Position numbers and translations under genes: made by a program
Shown: piece after piece, positions 59,601 to 64,000 of the stretch
How the letters are laid out: each line of letters begins with the position of its first letter
How positions within the stretch are numbered: the stretch's first letter is position 1
Origin: Symbiodinium kawagutii
Lineage: Eukaryota; Sar; Dinophyceae; Suessiales; Symbiodiniaceae
DNA: 64,000 bases
Reading direction: 5' to 3'
Assembly: GCA_009767595.1 (NCBI GenBank)
Contig: VSDK01015799.1
Coordinates: 136,511-200,510, forward strand
Notes under the pieces: generated by a model
Database searches by the model: none
Seen by the model: only the letters and a program-made list of their open reading frames with translations
What the model was told of the DNA's origin: nothing

Positions 59601-61486
59601 GTTTCTGTCATACAATAGTGGACCAAGATAATTCTTGTGGACATGCCAAAACAAAACCCGCCAGTGTTGGTTCTTGAGGTTGGTATTCTCGAATATTAAC
59701 CATCGACTATTGGTGTTAGTGAATCAAAACCGACACCTTCCATTGGTACCTAATATGAGTGTGTTGAATCACTCGACGATGGTTACAACAACATCTTGAC
59801 GATTGATGGGTTGTCAATAGTAACGGTTCAGCGTTGTTCTCGCTAAGGGTTGGTCAACGGTTGTCAAAAACATCCTGTCATTGCGCCATTGCTACCTGGG
59901 ATCTAACACATGACCAAACTGGTGATGATCCACTAGGCAAATCATCCCACCATTGTTGGGATTGCGTCATGAATCACAGTTGCTGGAATCGTTTTTGTAA
60001 AATATGTATTTAATATTGTGTTTTAAGATATTCATTTGTTCATTGTGCGTCATTTGGAATTTGTATCGTATTGATCCCTACCGGTCCCGACGACTGCGGA
60101 TCAATAGCCTCCATCCCAAGCTGTTCAAGCAGCATAAATGTCCAAACTAGTCTGCCGTGGGATGTTCACGTACCCCTTCTCTGGCAGGTTGGCATGGATC
60201 CCTACTCCTATCCGCATGGTACCCAACCCAAATCCGAACTCTTGACTGAAGGAAATAGTTTCTCGTGGAACGTTAGCAGGATGCATGCGCATCACCTAAT
60301 GGTCGTGGGCTGCATGGAATTGTTGCGACATCACATGTTCGATCCTTTGAAATCATGGCAGACCGTATATTGTTAACTAATTCAGCAATAAACCTCCACC
60401 TGAACGGAAGATTTTTAAAATCCCGGGATGGTACTTTTGGGAAATTCCAAATGATTTTCTGTATACATGGCTCAAAATAGGAGACCCCCCAAAATAGATG
60501 GTTTATTGCACAAAATGATGTATATATGAAGGATGATTGTTGGGTACCCCTATAACTTGAGAAACCACCATACGGATGTATTTGGCCTATATTTGTGCTC
60601 CCTGAATGAGGTCCGATCCCAAAAACTGACTTGCTGAAACGGTTTCAACCTTTGAGGCTCAGCTACGGATGAGACCTGGAGATACCTCCAAGTCAAAGTG
60701 ATGGTGGTTTCAACCCGTATTGATAATATGCGTCAACTAGCAAACCATTTATTAATATCATTATATAATACTAGGGAAACAACATGTTTGAAACTAGTTT
60801 AAAAGATATTCATATGATTAATAGGAGGGAAAATAGAAATGTTTAAAACTAATTAGTTCCATACCACCAACCAGAAGTGATGCTTGGGTACCTTTTGAGT
60901 TGACGGCCATCAAACCCTTCCCATGATCCATTGCGACCCCGTGAAAAAAACATGCCAAAATTAGCTCAGCTGTCATTAAACTCAACCACCATTCTTTTTG
61001 TGCTATTTGGCTATGGGTCAATATTAACCAACCAATAATGGTTATTATTAACCAACCAGTAATAGGGAAAACAATGGTTAATGATAGGGGAACCAGGGGT
61101 ACAGGGTTTTGACCCACAGCCATTTGTCAACCTGAAATTCACCAAACATGACGAGTATGAGTAATTATCGATCAATTTTGGTTCACCTTCTGCAAGAAAA
61201 ACAAGGGCCCACTCGCCTTTTCCAAAAAGGACAGTATCCCATAAACCATTAGCTTTTATGGCCTACCAAACTAAAAATGTTATAACCTACCATTTACAAG
61301 GTAATTAACCTTTTGTAACCATGCACCTTTGGCAACCATTCACCGATGGCCATCCCACCAATTCACCGGATTTTTCCCACCAAACTTTGGCCCAAACCCA
61401 TCGTCCAGGTGCTCGATGACTGGCACTGCGATAGTGCCCCAGGAGTCACCAGCAATGACCGTTTTGAACAGCAGCAGATTGGCGTC
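38638..61486 (-). CDS. Voltage-gated-type cation channel with EF-hands (eight exons resolved)
   Basis: I joined eight small minus-strand exons in one consistent reading: 61486-61413 (pore), 59378-59300 (S6), 57024-56939, 55453-55381 (EF-hand 1), 53270-53214, 52144-52109, 50245-50167 (EF-hand 2), 38683-38638. Every junction keeps phase and restores an uninterrupted domain order: P-loop with AGDSWG, S6 ending in FGVLNLIVA, a DTFADARDRDILNLAEE linker, DVDNTGQLTLDQ, VMDIDE, DTDNSGAIEPNE split between two exons, SRWVRDSKTAP and FIKYNMMRVMHKQDE. This is the C-terminal third of a four- or one-domain ion channel; S1-S5 would lie beyond 61.5 kb or outside the window. Donors are GC (four), GA (two) and GT (one); all acceptors are AG. 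Introns are 1.0-2.3 kb, except the last, which holds a 10.4-kb retrotransposon. Exact ion selectivity cannot be read from this. The 3' end is unresolved. Confidence 0.8.
38904..38917. repeat. 14-bp target-site duplication, 3' copy
   Basis: GCTATAACCCCTCC, identical to 49304-49317; the bases just outside and inside differ. It lies 99 nt past the last stop codon of the retrotransposon and marks its 3' end. Confidence 0.85.
39017..40096 (-). CDS. C-terminal part of retrotransposon ORF2 (end of RNase H and tail), shifted frame
   Basis: This frame is open from about 40096 (after an in-frame TAG) to TGA at 39017; its first ATG is at 40030. It overlaps the end of ORF2 and supplies what ORF2 lacks: RRFRKVKAHDL, then KIGNHVADMTAKKVL, the fourth RNase H catalytic Asp in its usual GNxxAD setting. 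About 280 further residues follow, including a cluster of Trp-rich and Cys/His residues and a basic end (RRRQEEARRLKRARCR). It lies in the -1 frame relative to ORF2. I see no canonical slippery heptamer in the overlap (40093-40076), only a short T run, so a 1-nt loss in this copy is more likely than programmed shifting. Confidence 0.8.
40072..44760 (-). CDS. Retrotransposon ORF2: endonuclease, reverse transcriptase, zinc finger, RNase H (truncated by frame change)
   Basis: 1562 residues. It begins at ATGATG 44760, inside the end of ORF1. Residues 1-200 are unusual: a hydrophobic segment (about 89-104, WVITAVILLTLVQV), a Cys-rich patch and a basic stretch, then GEAKNPGP at 204-211. The APE-type endonuclease spans about 240-455, with SETAATE, a GDFN motif (374-377) and DTHKMVTFD in the position of the usual SDH motif. 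The reverse transcriptase covers about 830-1110: ARGVDGIS, RPI, GFIPGHSATEA, TLDLIKCYN (motif A, D965), GLTEGDPLS (motif B, 1021-1029), FADN (motif C, 1056-1059) and LDWGKS. A C-x2-C-x7-H-x4-C finger is at 1382-1398. RNase H begins at YTDGS (D1473), AELEAL (E1537) and YSDSS (D1556), and the frame stops at 1562 before the last catalytic Asp. The target-primed retrotransposition role is family knowledge. Confidence 0.92.
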   Translation of the reverse strand: MMTFEHASITNRVELNLQGACAVRSDKTCNFARENSDRENPKHQKYGVLVIRSPGRPGPCSETVHSSLSFFHAEASSTNHPANWLGYHLTWVITAVILLTLVQVIRCCHSTRVIRCTERACECQYNCSNQAYNDRNECYDPRGNSRRYDNPHRHDKTGFWKSNRISNQLTKKLQNQDNLHRQRQSVWIGLDQDDFNWGHGVRVGEAKNPGPAHTVRFAVTNPMVIAQKAPIYKRLAQQQQLDVISASETAATEIAQRKVTKEMFKDKFKVKWSQPAPEFTSRSDGEQCTKGKATGVALMTKWPVRKTRNLIPAQWWITSRILHTVVQFHQVQVQVIVLYALPACNQGATDFNNELVSIAVAVAQYHRLPTVIMGDFNGDPMSWACSEVLEQRGFSSLIQIHEQLYGTEMPKTCRNATHADGALLCPVMTRLCRTISVDPEPHFDTHKMVTFDILIESSMHFERRMVFPKSFLDLPIEHEYLDAAYQDVRATKGDPSSLEEWGRAVEYAVDIAHRKTQIKQQECTWNTTQPLPKTYRGRCQPPKIQKCSNQTMTKSARHSEYEPQYEVFTFRSHNQVKQLRRLQALRHAVKKFPQGKATVESMQQEWQAILRNRAFEGDFVRWATSKPEIQWLPWDVPSADLLEDLCNLAKLEVDHAIHQEYAIRTRKSKYARFLDATKGSHKQAHRIVSKTTDGQVHQLTKQISQIAIAEDAEVLDTILYCDNAAQFDTRYALQINGVSAFGETVDQHSIRVQCTGPIPQPHEEIEILQTQHKLLPEEIFEELNVFWNQFWQTDNPHDTDQLLEHILQHATPLPDIDITPLYDSQVWLEGVKRLKTHSARGVDGISAGELKALPDRCIMDLGNLLMKQVQGFKEWIMLARTHPVPKRPDEIMAKDTRPITVLAQLYRLWSSVVTRFLLKAYVHAFPADLLGFIPGHSATEASYKQQLLVEEALLTNEPISGFTLDLIKCYNTVRRPAMEKTFRRLRLPESIINTWAQSQKVLTRTWVLDQVCSKPCATNNGLTEGDPLSVLGMIMIGLLWYQYSNAHLPSIGRSIFADNWSWFSRNLDAHQEMATITMSFIGAYGMILDWGKSWMWASHKTMITKLKEALQPHANNQQLKELLTAMDLGAQMTYRGQAKLGKYRDRLAEAERRLKVIQRLPYDLKSKTHLILSSVYAQVFFGIEVLPVGQSHITTLRGQVGRALFGKSKSRNTMMALHVTPRFQDPELFVVLKILKSAKRFLHSQTEDSQRHFLMRLAQHTGDTMKCQGPIGCLKRALLSIGWHISPQGDVWVNRGIILNILRDSFRQWERWIEWEWDRNLLSVASVRKQWIALPPVHANDTRRLIGKFAPTQQTQLINEVAGSFQTAVQQATWDLEVDGTCRFCGEKDTREHRIFECACTQEIRNEYTQTLAFFRQHQQTNVAELPVIHYHPELDWLRLCQWGATQVEIHPDIYKMLQSVDLSDSPLNFYTDGSCIFPSEPTNRTATYAVVVDLASSDQERIQWASQWDESQPLPPTFLPLVFCHSSKWQSIPRAELEALVFVVEHFTNSQIYSDSSFAFR
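44726..49234 (-). CDS. Retrotransposon ORF1: cytosine-5 DNA methyltransferase, ubiquitin-like domain, coiled coil
   Basis: 1502 residues from ATG 49234; an in-frame TGA 33 nt upstream fixes the start region. A DNMT domain fills about 131-475: motif I IELCSGGFAG (133-142), DESIEACRTYAISH, motif IV SAPCPAWSG with catalytic-type Cys229, motif VI VEQV (266-269), motif VIII CRWLAILVRV, a ~110-residue target-recognition-sized gap, motif IX FWHPAEVAAIHG (429-440) and motif X GNCIGTAHA (459-467). Residues about 803-881 resemble ubiquitin: VKLKIFGQ, VVKTILKL, RIVIMGKQICD, ATIGEL, LVLHAIGMMRGGG. A helical segment (900-960), a basic patch and a possible RRM-like fold (about 1270-1312, FKVQNLVF and CWIIKS) follow, then a Gln-rich coiled coil (1393-1480). 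The last 35 nt overlap ORF2. Dinoflagellate retrotransposons with DNMTs have been reported (de Mendoza and co-workers, 2018, from memory); whether this family is among them I cannot tell. Confidence 0.9.
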   Translation of the reverse strand: MGREPQYVEAMELLRDFDFSSAALKDDQDCNLMIACQWNDDIQAIEATLWDPEGLKLTSFMSDVLTMPADQLTTTKIRIRGLGFEGLPLDHERIWIFNVRYTKDEQGPVLLMHESTTWAKIPDGKEKEALTVIELCSGGFAGWSMAWKTLQPRMAKKVNILAIDESIEACRTYAISHKAVLVPQESMIQPTDFQTKGNQIIWHADLWDDRLLASIAKLQPDMATISAPCPAWSGAFTACGLHRGDGLLLLRAILMCRPWRPKVIAVEQVSNFNTHEHKPFILRAIQFMGYRLLGQRVLNLSRHSPTSRCRWLAILVRVQVSESLPLDPWPATTVNMTPTVMKFAEEVLARLSMTEQVKQTASNPKFVKGAGNKTPAEVLQDRIYRHDELLPCFMAQYGNQHNLSEQTLEKYGYFGHFVAMDESKQSARFWHPAEVAAIHGIMEQYWVDADFPTSWLLTGNCIGTAHALFLVCNALKHFGIETKIEEAFRHFHETKLNVDRCELHPGHKGHMLRNKDDPLQDQHKQSIRQLYDQTAPSTEHWWSYDNGWTNQQLPSQDTQLVATVPMFGYYEGFLCFDGGRQQFWFNTELAAGEIEAHWQGAFCAVKEEGNTNGFKLIGHQYGGDFAIRPNESVFVITRCDASIVKADLTKQYATQLQMAEFGQIFDQFGPITEERKPAPMDVLTAEAWKYETPKLKLVPLTKALMTTKSFWSWNEKSDIIEVKIRGPAEDLQITKEFWANLIPTDTLNLLGRTVNVTDDTIAFHSLTTKVACPNYPFRMGIAIQAARAMFALCKFPNVNQSYPVKLKIFGQVLWEGILPEIMTIDVVKTILKLAMQPVTMNREYRIVIMGKQICDATIGELFRDGKHKLVLHAIGMMRGGGDASANKGSKQQQKQMMQSTLATTLLEQGYPLEWTKATVDTIAWKYGLPRLQAVCAQAKGPSRLREIMALCKEQSIQLPELPKPSNQSTTKGAPWQANKKRKETNQIIDPKDYKIIEGFFFNSDDSAIEVIPAVKPQATGICILTAMQAQQWINSDQLLSSDELAIIALGPVQPNHRLHATHVTFPAMNPSQQKVLLHGTMVQLGAKHAKHKQGSQNITEEKCTIMSVTLFKEDWNEQDWQQITHNPAGFIRRTLQQDNQEKAIQSIWGKSLRAGKAPASPAQATSCQMHCTIMDPMVKPLLGKSGYNGLFFIPKTAQGKIQPDYRIIWCEGDLPHVTGVSSRSAHSLGLVRNGRGKGYGIRVCKEHFQEAWTSMFPGQSAPELKEGDRTFKVQNLVFGTTKTMLEEWLKQLKWEATAHRPLGPQCWIIKSNQAPPDVIHMFNTSPVLITEMKERAPKQDRVILGPAHVNTSDPWQTGAGQDPWANFQPGVASGTVVNHSTSAPTARAATGPIEAKFQEQEAKILALQSNVEALTKGQKENHETVVGQIDRVEKQQQQQGIQMHSALKQIQSDLDKNIHKTLVQHTKAVDSKFDELKRLFIATQKRDKPSTDDDLRACQHYQ
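49304..49317. repeat. 14-bp target-site duplication, 5' copy
   Basis: GCTATAACCCCTCC, matching 38904-38917 exactly. The element's 5' leader begins next to it at 49303. Confidence 0.85.
49318..50166. other. Channel intron, retrotransposon 5' flank; one doubtful frame
   Basis: This is the upstream remainder of the intron invaded by the retrotransposon. A GC-richer patch at 49670-49990 holds a minus-strand 96-residue frame with FAVMNNGTSALCRACGALGH, whose C-x2-C-x4-H recalls part of a zinc knuckle but lacks the final Cys. A plus-strand frame over the same bases is equally long. I do not call a gene here. Confidence 0.35.
50167..50245 (-). CDS. Channel exon: second half of EF-hand 2
   Basis: A 79-nt exon after CTCGCCGAG. 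It reads DNSGAIEPNEFIRPLSRWVR then DSKTAP plus one base. Joined to the preceding exon's ...MIDT it makes a canonical loop, D-T-D-N-S-G-A-I-E-P-N-E, with ligands at 1, 3, 5 and 12. The intron starts with GACGCT, a GA donor. Confidence 0.75.
50255..52108. other. Channel intron, AT-rich degenerate repeats
   Basis: Intron between the two halves of EF-hand 2 (it runs from 52108 to 50246). It contains only short degenerate TGATGG/ATCATT motifs and a duplicated GGTACCTCCACAATTTGGGT near 50835-50865. No independent gene is seen. Confidence 0.55.
52109..52144 (-). CDS. Channel exon: 36-nt micro-exon, start of EF-hand 2
   Basis: Exactly twelve codons (MDLVQLFEMIDT) after GCTGCCAG and before GACTTT, a GA donor. 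It supplies the entering helix of EF-hand 2 and the first loop residues. The exon lies in a small GC-rich island. Confidence 0.7.
52434..52490. mobile_element. TIR element, family 1, internally deleted copy
   Basis: Only 57 bp: GGTGGTTTCCGGG at the left and a well-preserved right arm GGGGGTACCCCTATTTTGAG followed by AAACCACC. It lies in the channel intron between the VMDIDE exon and the micro-exon. Confidence 0.6.
53214..53270 (-). CDS. Channel exon: linker between EF-hands
   Basis: A 57-nt exon, nineteen codons, GARSDTEFQSRLKVMDIDE. It follows CTCCGCCAG and is followed by GCGCTA, a GC donor. An F-x-x-R-L-x-V-M-D-I block between two EF-hands is what I remember from this channel family. Confidence 0.75.
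54764..54852. repeat. About 30-bp tandem repeat, three copies
   Basis: Three copies of ACCATCACAGTAGCCATTGA with a variable spacer ending in CCATTRSAAA. Within a channel intron. Confidence 0.8.
54860..55340. repeat. Low-complexity ACTAATCATT stretch
   Basis: Degenerate repeats of CATTACTAATCATTACTAAC and ACTACTAACTATTAATC, densest at 55190-55330. Channel intron sequence. Confidence 0.8.
55381..55453 (-). CDS. Channel exon: EF-hand 1
   Basis: A 73-nt exon. One base completes an Arg codon, then FLEAVFHRIDVDNTGQLTLD and QLVE. The loop D-V-D-N-T-G-Q-L-T-L-D-Q has ligand-type residues at 1, 3 and 5 but Gln instead of Glu at 12, which would weaken calcium binding. The acceptor CTACGCTAG is itself part of a CTACG microsatellite. 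The donor is GCGATT (GC type). Confidence 0.8.
55454..55484. repeat. 5-bp CTACG microsatellite forming a splice acceptor
   Basis: On the minus strand the sequence TACCCTACGCTACGCTACGC ends in TAG directly before the EF-hand 1 exon. The last repeat unit provides the AG acceptor. Confidence 0.75.
55500..56938. other. Channel intron without further supportable genes
   Basis: Most of the intron 56938-55454. Two overlapping frames near 55997-56300 (one on each strand; the plus one reads PPSPDLGEGDWMRLAVFSTT) look somewhat protein-like, but neither has a family or splice context that I recognise. Confidence 0.4.
56939..57024 (-). CDS. Channel exon: post-S6 charged linker
   Basis: An 86-nt exon after GACACTGAG. 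It reads VVDTFADARDRDILNLAEEM then EQDMEADK plus two bases of an Arg codon completed by the EF-hand 1 exon. The intron starts with GCGCCC (GC donor). A charged helix directly after S6 is typical of channels whose EF-hands follow. Confidence 0.75.
57118..57138. repeat. Poly-C tract
   Basis: About sixteen C residues, one A, then more C. On the minus strand it is a G-run inside the intron upstream of the post-S6 exon. Confidence 0.9.
57222..57722 (-). pseudogene. Reverse transcriptase fragment of a second retroelement lineage
   Basis: A minus-strand frame opens after TAG at 57725-57723 and closes at 57222. It reads GAFLKTPFPRLAPTTLPLAI, WISFGGIVAAD, NPRGLPQGDPWAPVALALAL and, further on, SFLYVDDRSILARTVPDLLQ and WDELENCTRLRTAPQKTQYW. 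GLPQGDPW is RT motif B and YVDD is motif C. There is no palm N-terminal part (motif A) in frame and no endonuclease or RNase H nearby, so this is a relic. It lies in the channel intron between the S6 and linker exons and differs clearly from the FADN enzyme of the full-length element. Confidence 0.8.
57726..59299. other. Channel intron, AT-rich degenerate repeats
   Basis: The rest of the intron 59299-57025. Only short imperfect ATGGTTGAT/ATCAACCAT motifs; nothing else is supportable. Confidence 0.55.
59300..59378 (-). CDS. Channel exon: S6 transmembrane segment
   Basis: A 79-nt exon after CTGTGCTGAG. One base completes Glu, then AYPATAVIFVGSLLTLVFGV and LNLIVA. It is a single hydrophobic helix ending in the FGVLNLIVA pattern typical of S6 in voltage-gated Na/Ca-type channels. 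The donor is GTAGCT, the only GT donor among the resolved junctions before the tail exon. Confidence 0.8.
60467..60569. mobile_element. TIR element, family 1, with ATAC target duplication
   Basis: A 103-bp copy from ATGGCTCAAAATAGGAGACC to GGGTACCCCTATAACTTGAG and AAACCACC. ATAC occurs at 60463-60466 and 60570-60573. Confidence 0.75.
61009..61121. mobile_element. TIR element, family 2, with ATTT target duplication
   Basis: A 113-bp copy from GGCTATGGGTCAATATTAAC to TTTTGACCCACAGCC, with ATTT at 61005-61008 and 61122-61125. It shares the internal GGGGAACCAGGGGTACAGGG with the copies at 33943 and 38093. Confidence 0.85.
61413..61486 (-). CDS. Channel exon: pore loop
   Basis: A 74-nt exon after GGGTAG. 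It reads DANLLLFKTVIAGDSWGTIA then VPVI plus GA of a Glu codon completed by the S6 exon. The pattern of a short helix followed by AGDSWG is a P-loop with one acidic residue (Asp) in the filter position. The intron starts with GCACCT (GC donor). Confidence 0.75.
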
Positions 61487-64000
61487 CTACCCATCCAACG
61501 CGGCACAACGCTGCATAAGGTGCATGGGGCACGGTTACTGACGGTTGATGATGGTTGATTCGAAGTGCTACATTGCGGTTACAGGGGTGATTGGTTCATA
61601 TTGGTTAATTGATGGTCGACTTAGAGCAAAAGGACGGTTGACGCATGGATTCCTGGTGATTTGGAGGTCTCCACTTACTGGCTGTGGTTATCTGTGGTTA
61701 TGGCGGACAGTTCGGGGCACCCATTGATAATTTATATGACAATCATGGCCGATCTCACTTGTCCCCACCAGAACATAAAGGAGGGTTGCCAACTCGGGTC
61801 AGGTGATGTCAGATGATGTTTGTTCAAGGCAATGCCTGAATCCTCAAAAGTTGGATTTTGCAGCCCCAAAAACTAAAAGCCAAAATCGGTCGGCTTTGCT
61901 TCAAATCCTGTTCTGACCGGAAAAAGGGAAACAGATCCAACAAAAATGAAGATTGTTGAAAACAATTGTTGAAATAAAATGGTGCAGCTTGCGACACAAG
62001 CCCATTCGAACCTGGAGATCCAATACTGATGATGAATGACAATCACTATCATGAATTGGCTAAAGCACCATGGTTTCTTGGCTATATCACAATCCTGTGC
62101 ATGATTACGATTTTTAGCTCCTTAGACCATCACTACTTTGATGTGCAGCTGGGGTTATAGTTCACCATGGTTAGTCACGCCCTATAAGGTAACTGAACCA
62201 ACCCCAGCTGAAACCATGGCTGAATTGTGACCACTGACCCGCGCTGTGGGGGTGCACATCCAAGTCTTTCGCCCCTGCTTTTCTGTCGGGTTGGCTAGAT
62301 AAATCCAACAAGGAACAGCTGCTGAAATGGCAAGGTAATGAAACTGGAAACATGGTTTTGCGCATCTCCCATGGCCTTGGGATATTCATTTTTTAACAGA
62401 TGATATTGACTCGCTGCTTTATGGTGAACCAAAAAGATTGGTTCAAATTAACTTAAACCCCCAAAATGGGAAATTAATTTGTTGTTTCTGAAATCAAATT
62501 TTGCTGGAATCAGTGAGCCATCATTAGCCAGCATGAAAAAATCAGCCCACATGAGGTCGTCCGTGATTAAATGGTGTACCACCCAAACATGGCAGTTTTC
62601 GTGCTATCGATAATGGTTGTCATTGGACGGTCAGTAGGTGCCAACGCTTGGTGGTTGCTTAAGATAAAGATGTCCTGTAATCATCCATGATCAATCTGTA
62701 AAACAATGGGAACACTCCATGCACAACCCTGCTACAAAGACTGCCGACGCGAGGTTTACGACTTACTCGGGAGCCAGAATGCCGTACCGCAAATCAAGAA
62801 GCCACTCTCTGGGTGACCACTTGCTCGGCAGCCAGAATGCGGTGCTGCCCATCAGCAAACCAAAAGGCTGTAGGCGGTTTCACAAGCCTAGCTATGAAAT
62901 TATTCCAAGGTATGTCCACATCAATACCTGAAATTATTCCACAAGAGGTTACATCCCTCCTACCTACCAAAATTTAAGGCAATAATCCAACCATTTTGAC
63001 GGGTTCCCTGCGGCTTGAAAAATCGTCATTTCTGGACACCCCACATTGTCACCAACATGAGCTGCCTCACGTGACATCAGCCGCCCGTCCATCACCGAAG
63101 AGGTGGCGCGAAGACATTGCGGACAGTCTTGGAAGATGCTGGGATCGGAAATGTGTAGATCCTGGCGACCAACCAACAGCGTCAATGGTTGCTGCTTATG
63201 GCGATTGATTGAGTTATATCTGATGGTTGATGATGGTTGCTCAATGGTTGGTCAATGGTTGGTCAATGGTTGGTCAATGGTTGGTGAATGGTTGATGTTT
63301 ATGGAAAATATAAGATAGTCAATGATGGATTTCCCATAAATCAAAAATGCATGATAGAAATCAATGTTGATGGGATTTGATTATGGTTGATGATAGCAAG
63401 TAATGCATTTCATTAACAACCAATTTATGATTTAGCAAGTCAATAATTATTGATAAACAAAGTTAATTGATAAACAAAGTTAATCGATAGCAATCAATAT
63501 AATAGGTTTTGATTGTGGTTGATGATGGCAATTGATGGAGTTATAGTTGATGATGGCTGAGTTCTGATTGATGATGGCTGGTGATGTGTCGATAAAATAT
63601 GGTTCGCATCAATGGTGGGAAAATCTACTCCGAAACCCAACAATAAACGGTTTCATATAACCAGGATTTCCTTAGGTATGGTTCAACAAATTGATTTACA
63701 GGAAAAAATCCGGAAACCACTAAAACAAAAGGCAAATAAAGGGTTTACGATATTTTCCGATTACCACCTCCTATGCATATTAAAGAACAACGGTGCAGTT
63801 AAAAATAAACGGATTTTTTTCTATGTACGAATTTCAATGTATATACCAAGTACTATGGATGCTGGAACAATTGCGCTTGTTGCTGCAATGAAAGGGTTTT
63901 CCTTTAAAGAACATATAAAAAATAAATTGCAACAATTTCATGTTTGTTTCAAACAATTTTGAACAAACAAAATCTTCTGGGCAATCCAGCAAGACAATGG
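61487..64000. other. Upstream channel region or intron; S1-S5 not identified
   Basis: I looked for S4-type Arg repeats and other membrane segments and found none. A GC-richer patch at 62740-62890 has a minus-strand frame SKWSPREWLLDLRYGIL before GTAAGT and an internal duplication of GCATTCTGGCT-type sequence. Another patch at 63060-63150 is coding-like on both strands. The remainder is AT-rich degenerate repeat. Confidence 0.35.
63238..63296. repeat. 11-bp tandem repeat, five copies
   Basis: Five consecutive units of GGTCAATGGTT, the last with one change. It is a clean example of the motif whose degenerate versions fill the AT-rich DNA here. Confidence 0.9.

Larger units (their letters stand above)
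59390..61412. other. Channel intron with two small TIR elements
   Basis: The intron between the pore and S6 exons (61412-59379). It contains a family 1 element (60467-60569) and a family 2 element (61009-61121). A plus-strand frame at 60071-60376 has no support beyond length. Confidence 0.55.

Overview
The window looks like a nuclear contig from a dinoflagellate, most likely a member of the Symbiodiniaceae or a relative. Three things point there. Genes are broken into small exons with GT, GC and GA donors. Several reading frames belong to protein families I know only from dinoflagellate genomes: a GPPCSTW/EQP family, an HGDG/RGDW/CFRCPA transposase-like family and a GGNW-domain family with long charged helices. 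The spaces between exons are AT-rich, degenerate TGATGGTTGA-type repeats. Nothing looks prokaryotic: there are no operons and no rRNA or tRNA genes that I can see. Species cannot be named from sequence alone.

Layout. 1-22.5 kb is a minus-strand gene-bearing region. It holds a transposase-like fragment (2.5-3.7 kb), a large gene with an enormous KEAER single-helix domain (6.2-10.7 kb, possibly continuing to 5.3 kb), a split GPPCSTW/EQP gene (12.8-14.0 kb, possible further exons to 11.9 kb), a small three-exon gene (15.7-16.4 kb) and a charged-repeat gene (16.6-18.6 kb, probably with upstream exons to about 20.3 kb). 22.5-28 kb is repeat-rich and includes an ~800-bp 10-bp-period satellite.

From about 61.5 kb down to at least 38.6 kb, and perhaps to 28 kb, I reconstruct one minus-strand gene for a voltage-gated-type cation channel. 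Its exons are tiny (36-86 nt) and GC-rich: P-loop, S6, charged linker, EF-hand 1, VMDIDE linker, EF-hand 2 (split over two exons), and an FIKYN-type tail. All phases agree across seven introns, most of them with GC or GA donors. The repeat-rich DNA around these exons is therefore mostly intronic.

The most striking object is a complete 10.4-kb non-LTR retrotransposon (38918-49303, minus strand), flanked by a perfect 14-bp target-site duplication and inserted in the sense orientation in the intron between the EF-hand 2 and FIKYN exons. ORF1 (1502 aa) carries a C5-cytosine DNA methyltransferase domain with motifs I, IV, VI, VIII, IX and X, a ubiquitin-like domain ending in RGG, and an RNA-binding/coiled-coil-like tail. 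ORF2 (1562 aa, overlapping ORF1 by 35 nt) carries a membrane-like segment, an NPGP motif, an APE-type endonuclease, a reverse transcriptase with an FADN active site, a CCHC finger and an RNase H whose last part lies in a shifted frame. Three families of small inverted-repeat elements are also present. Two of them share AT-rich 4-bp target duplications, and the third carries GTAAG splice-donor-like ends.
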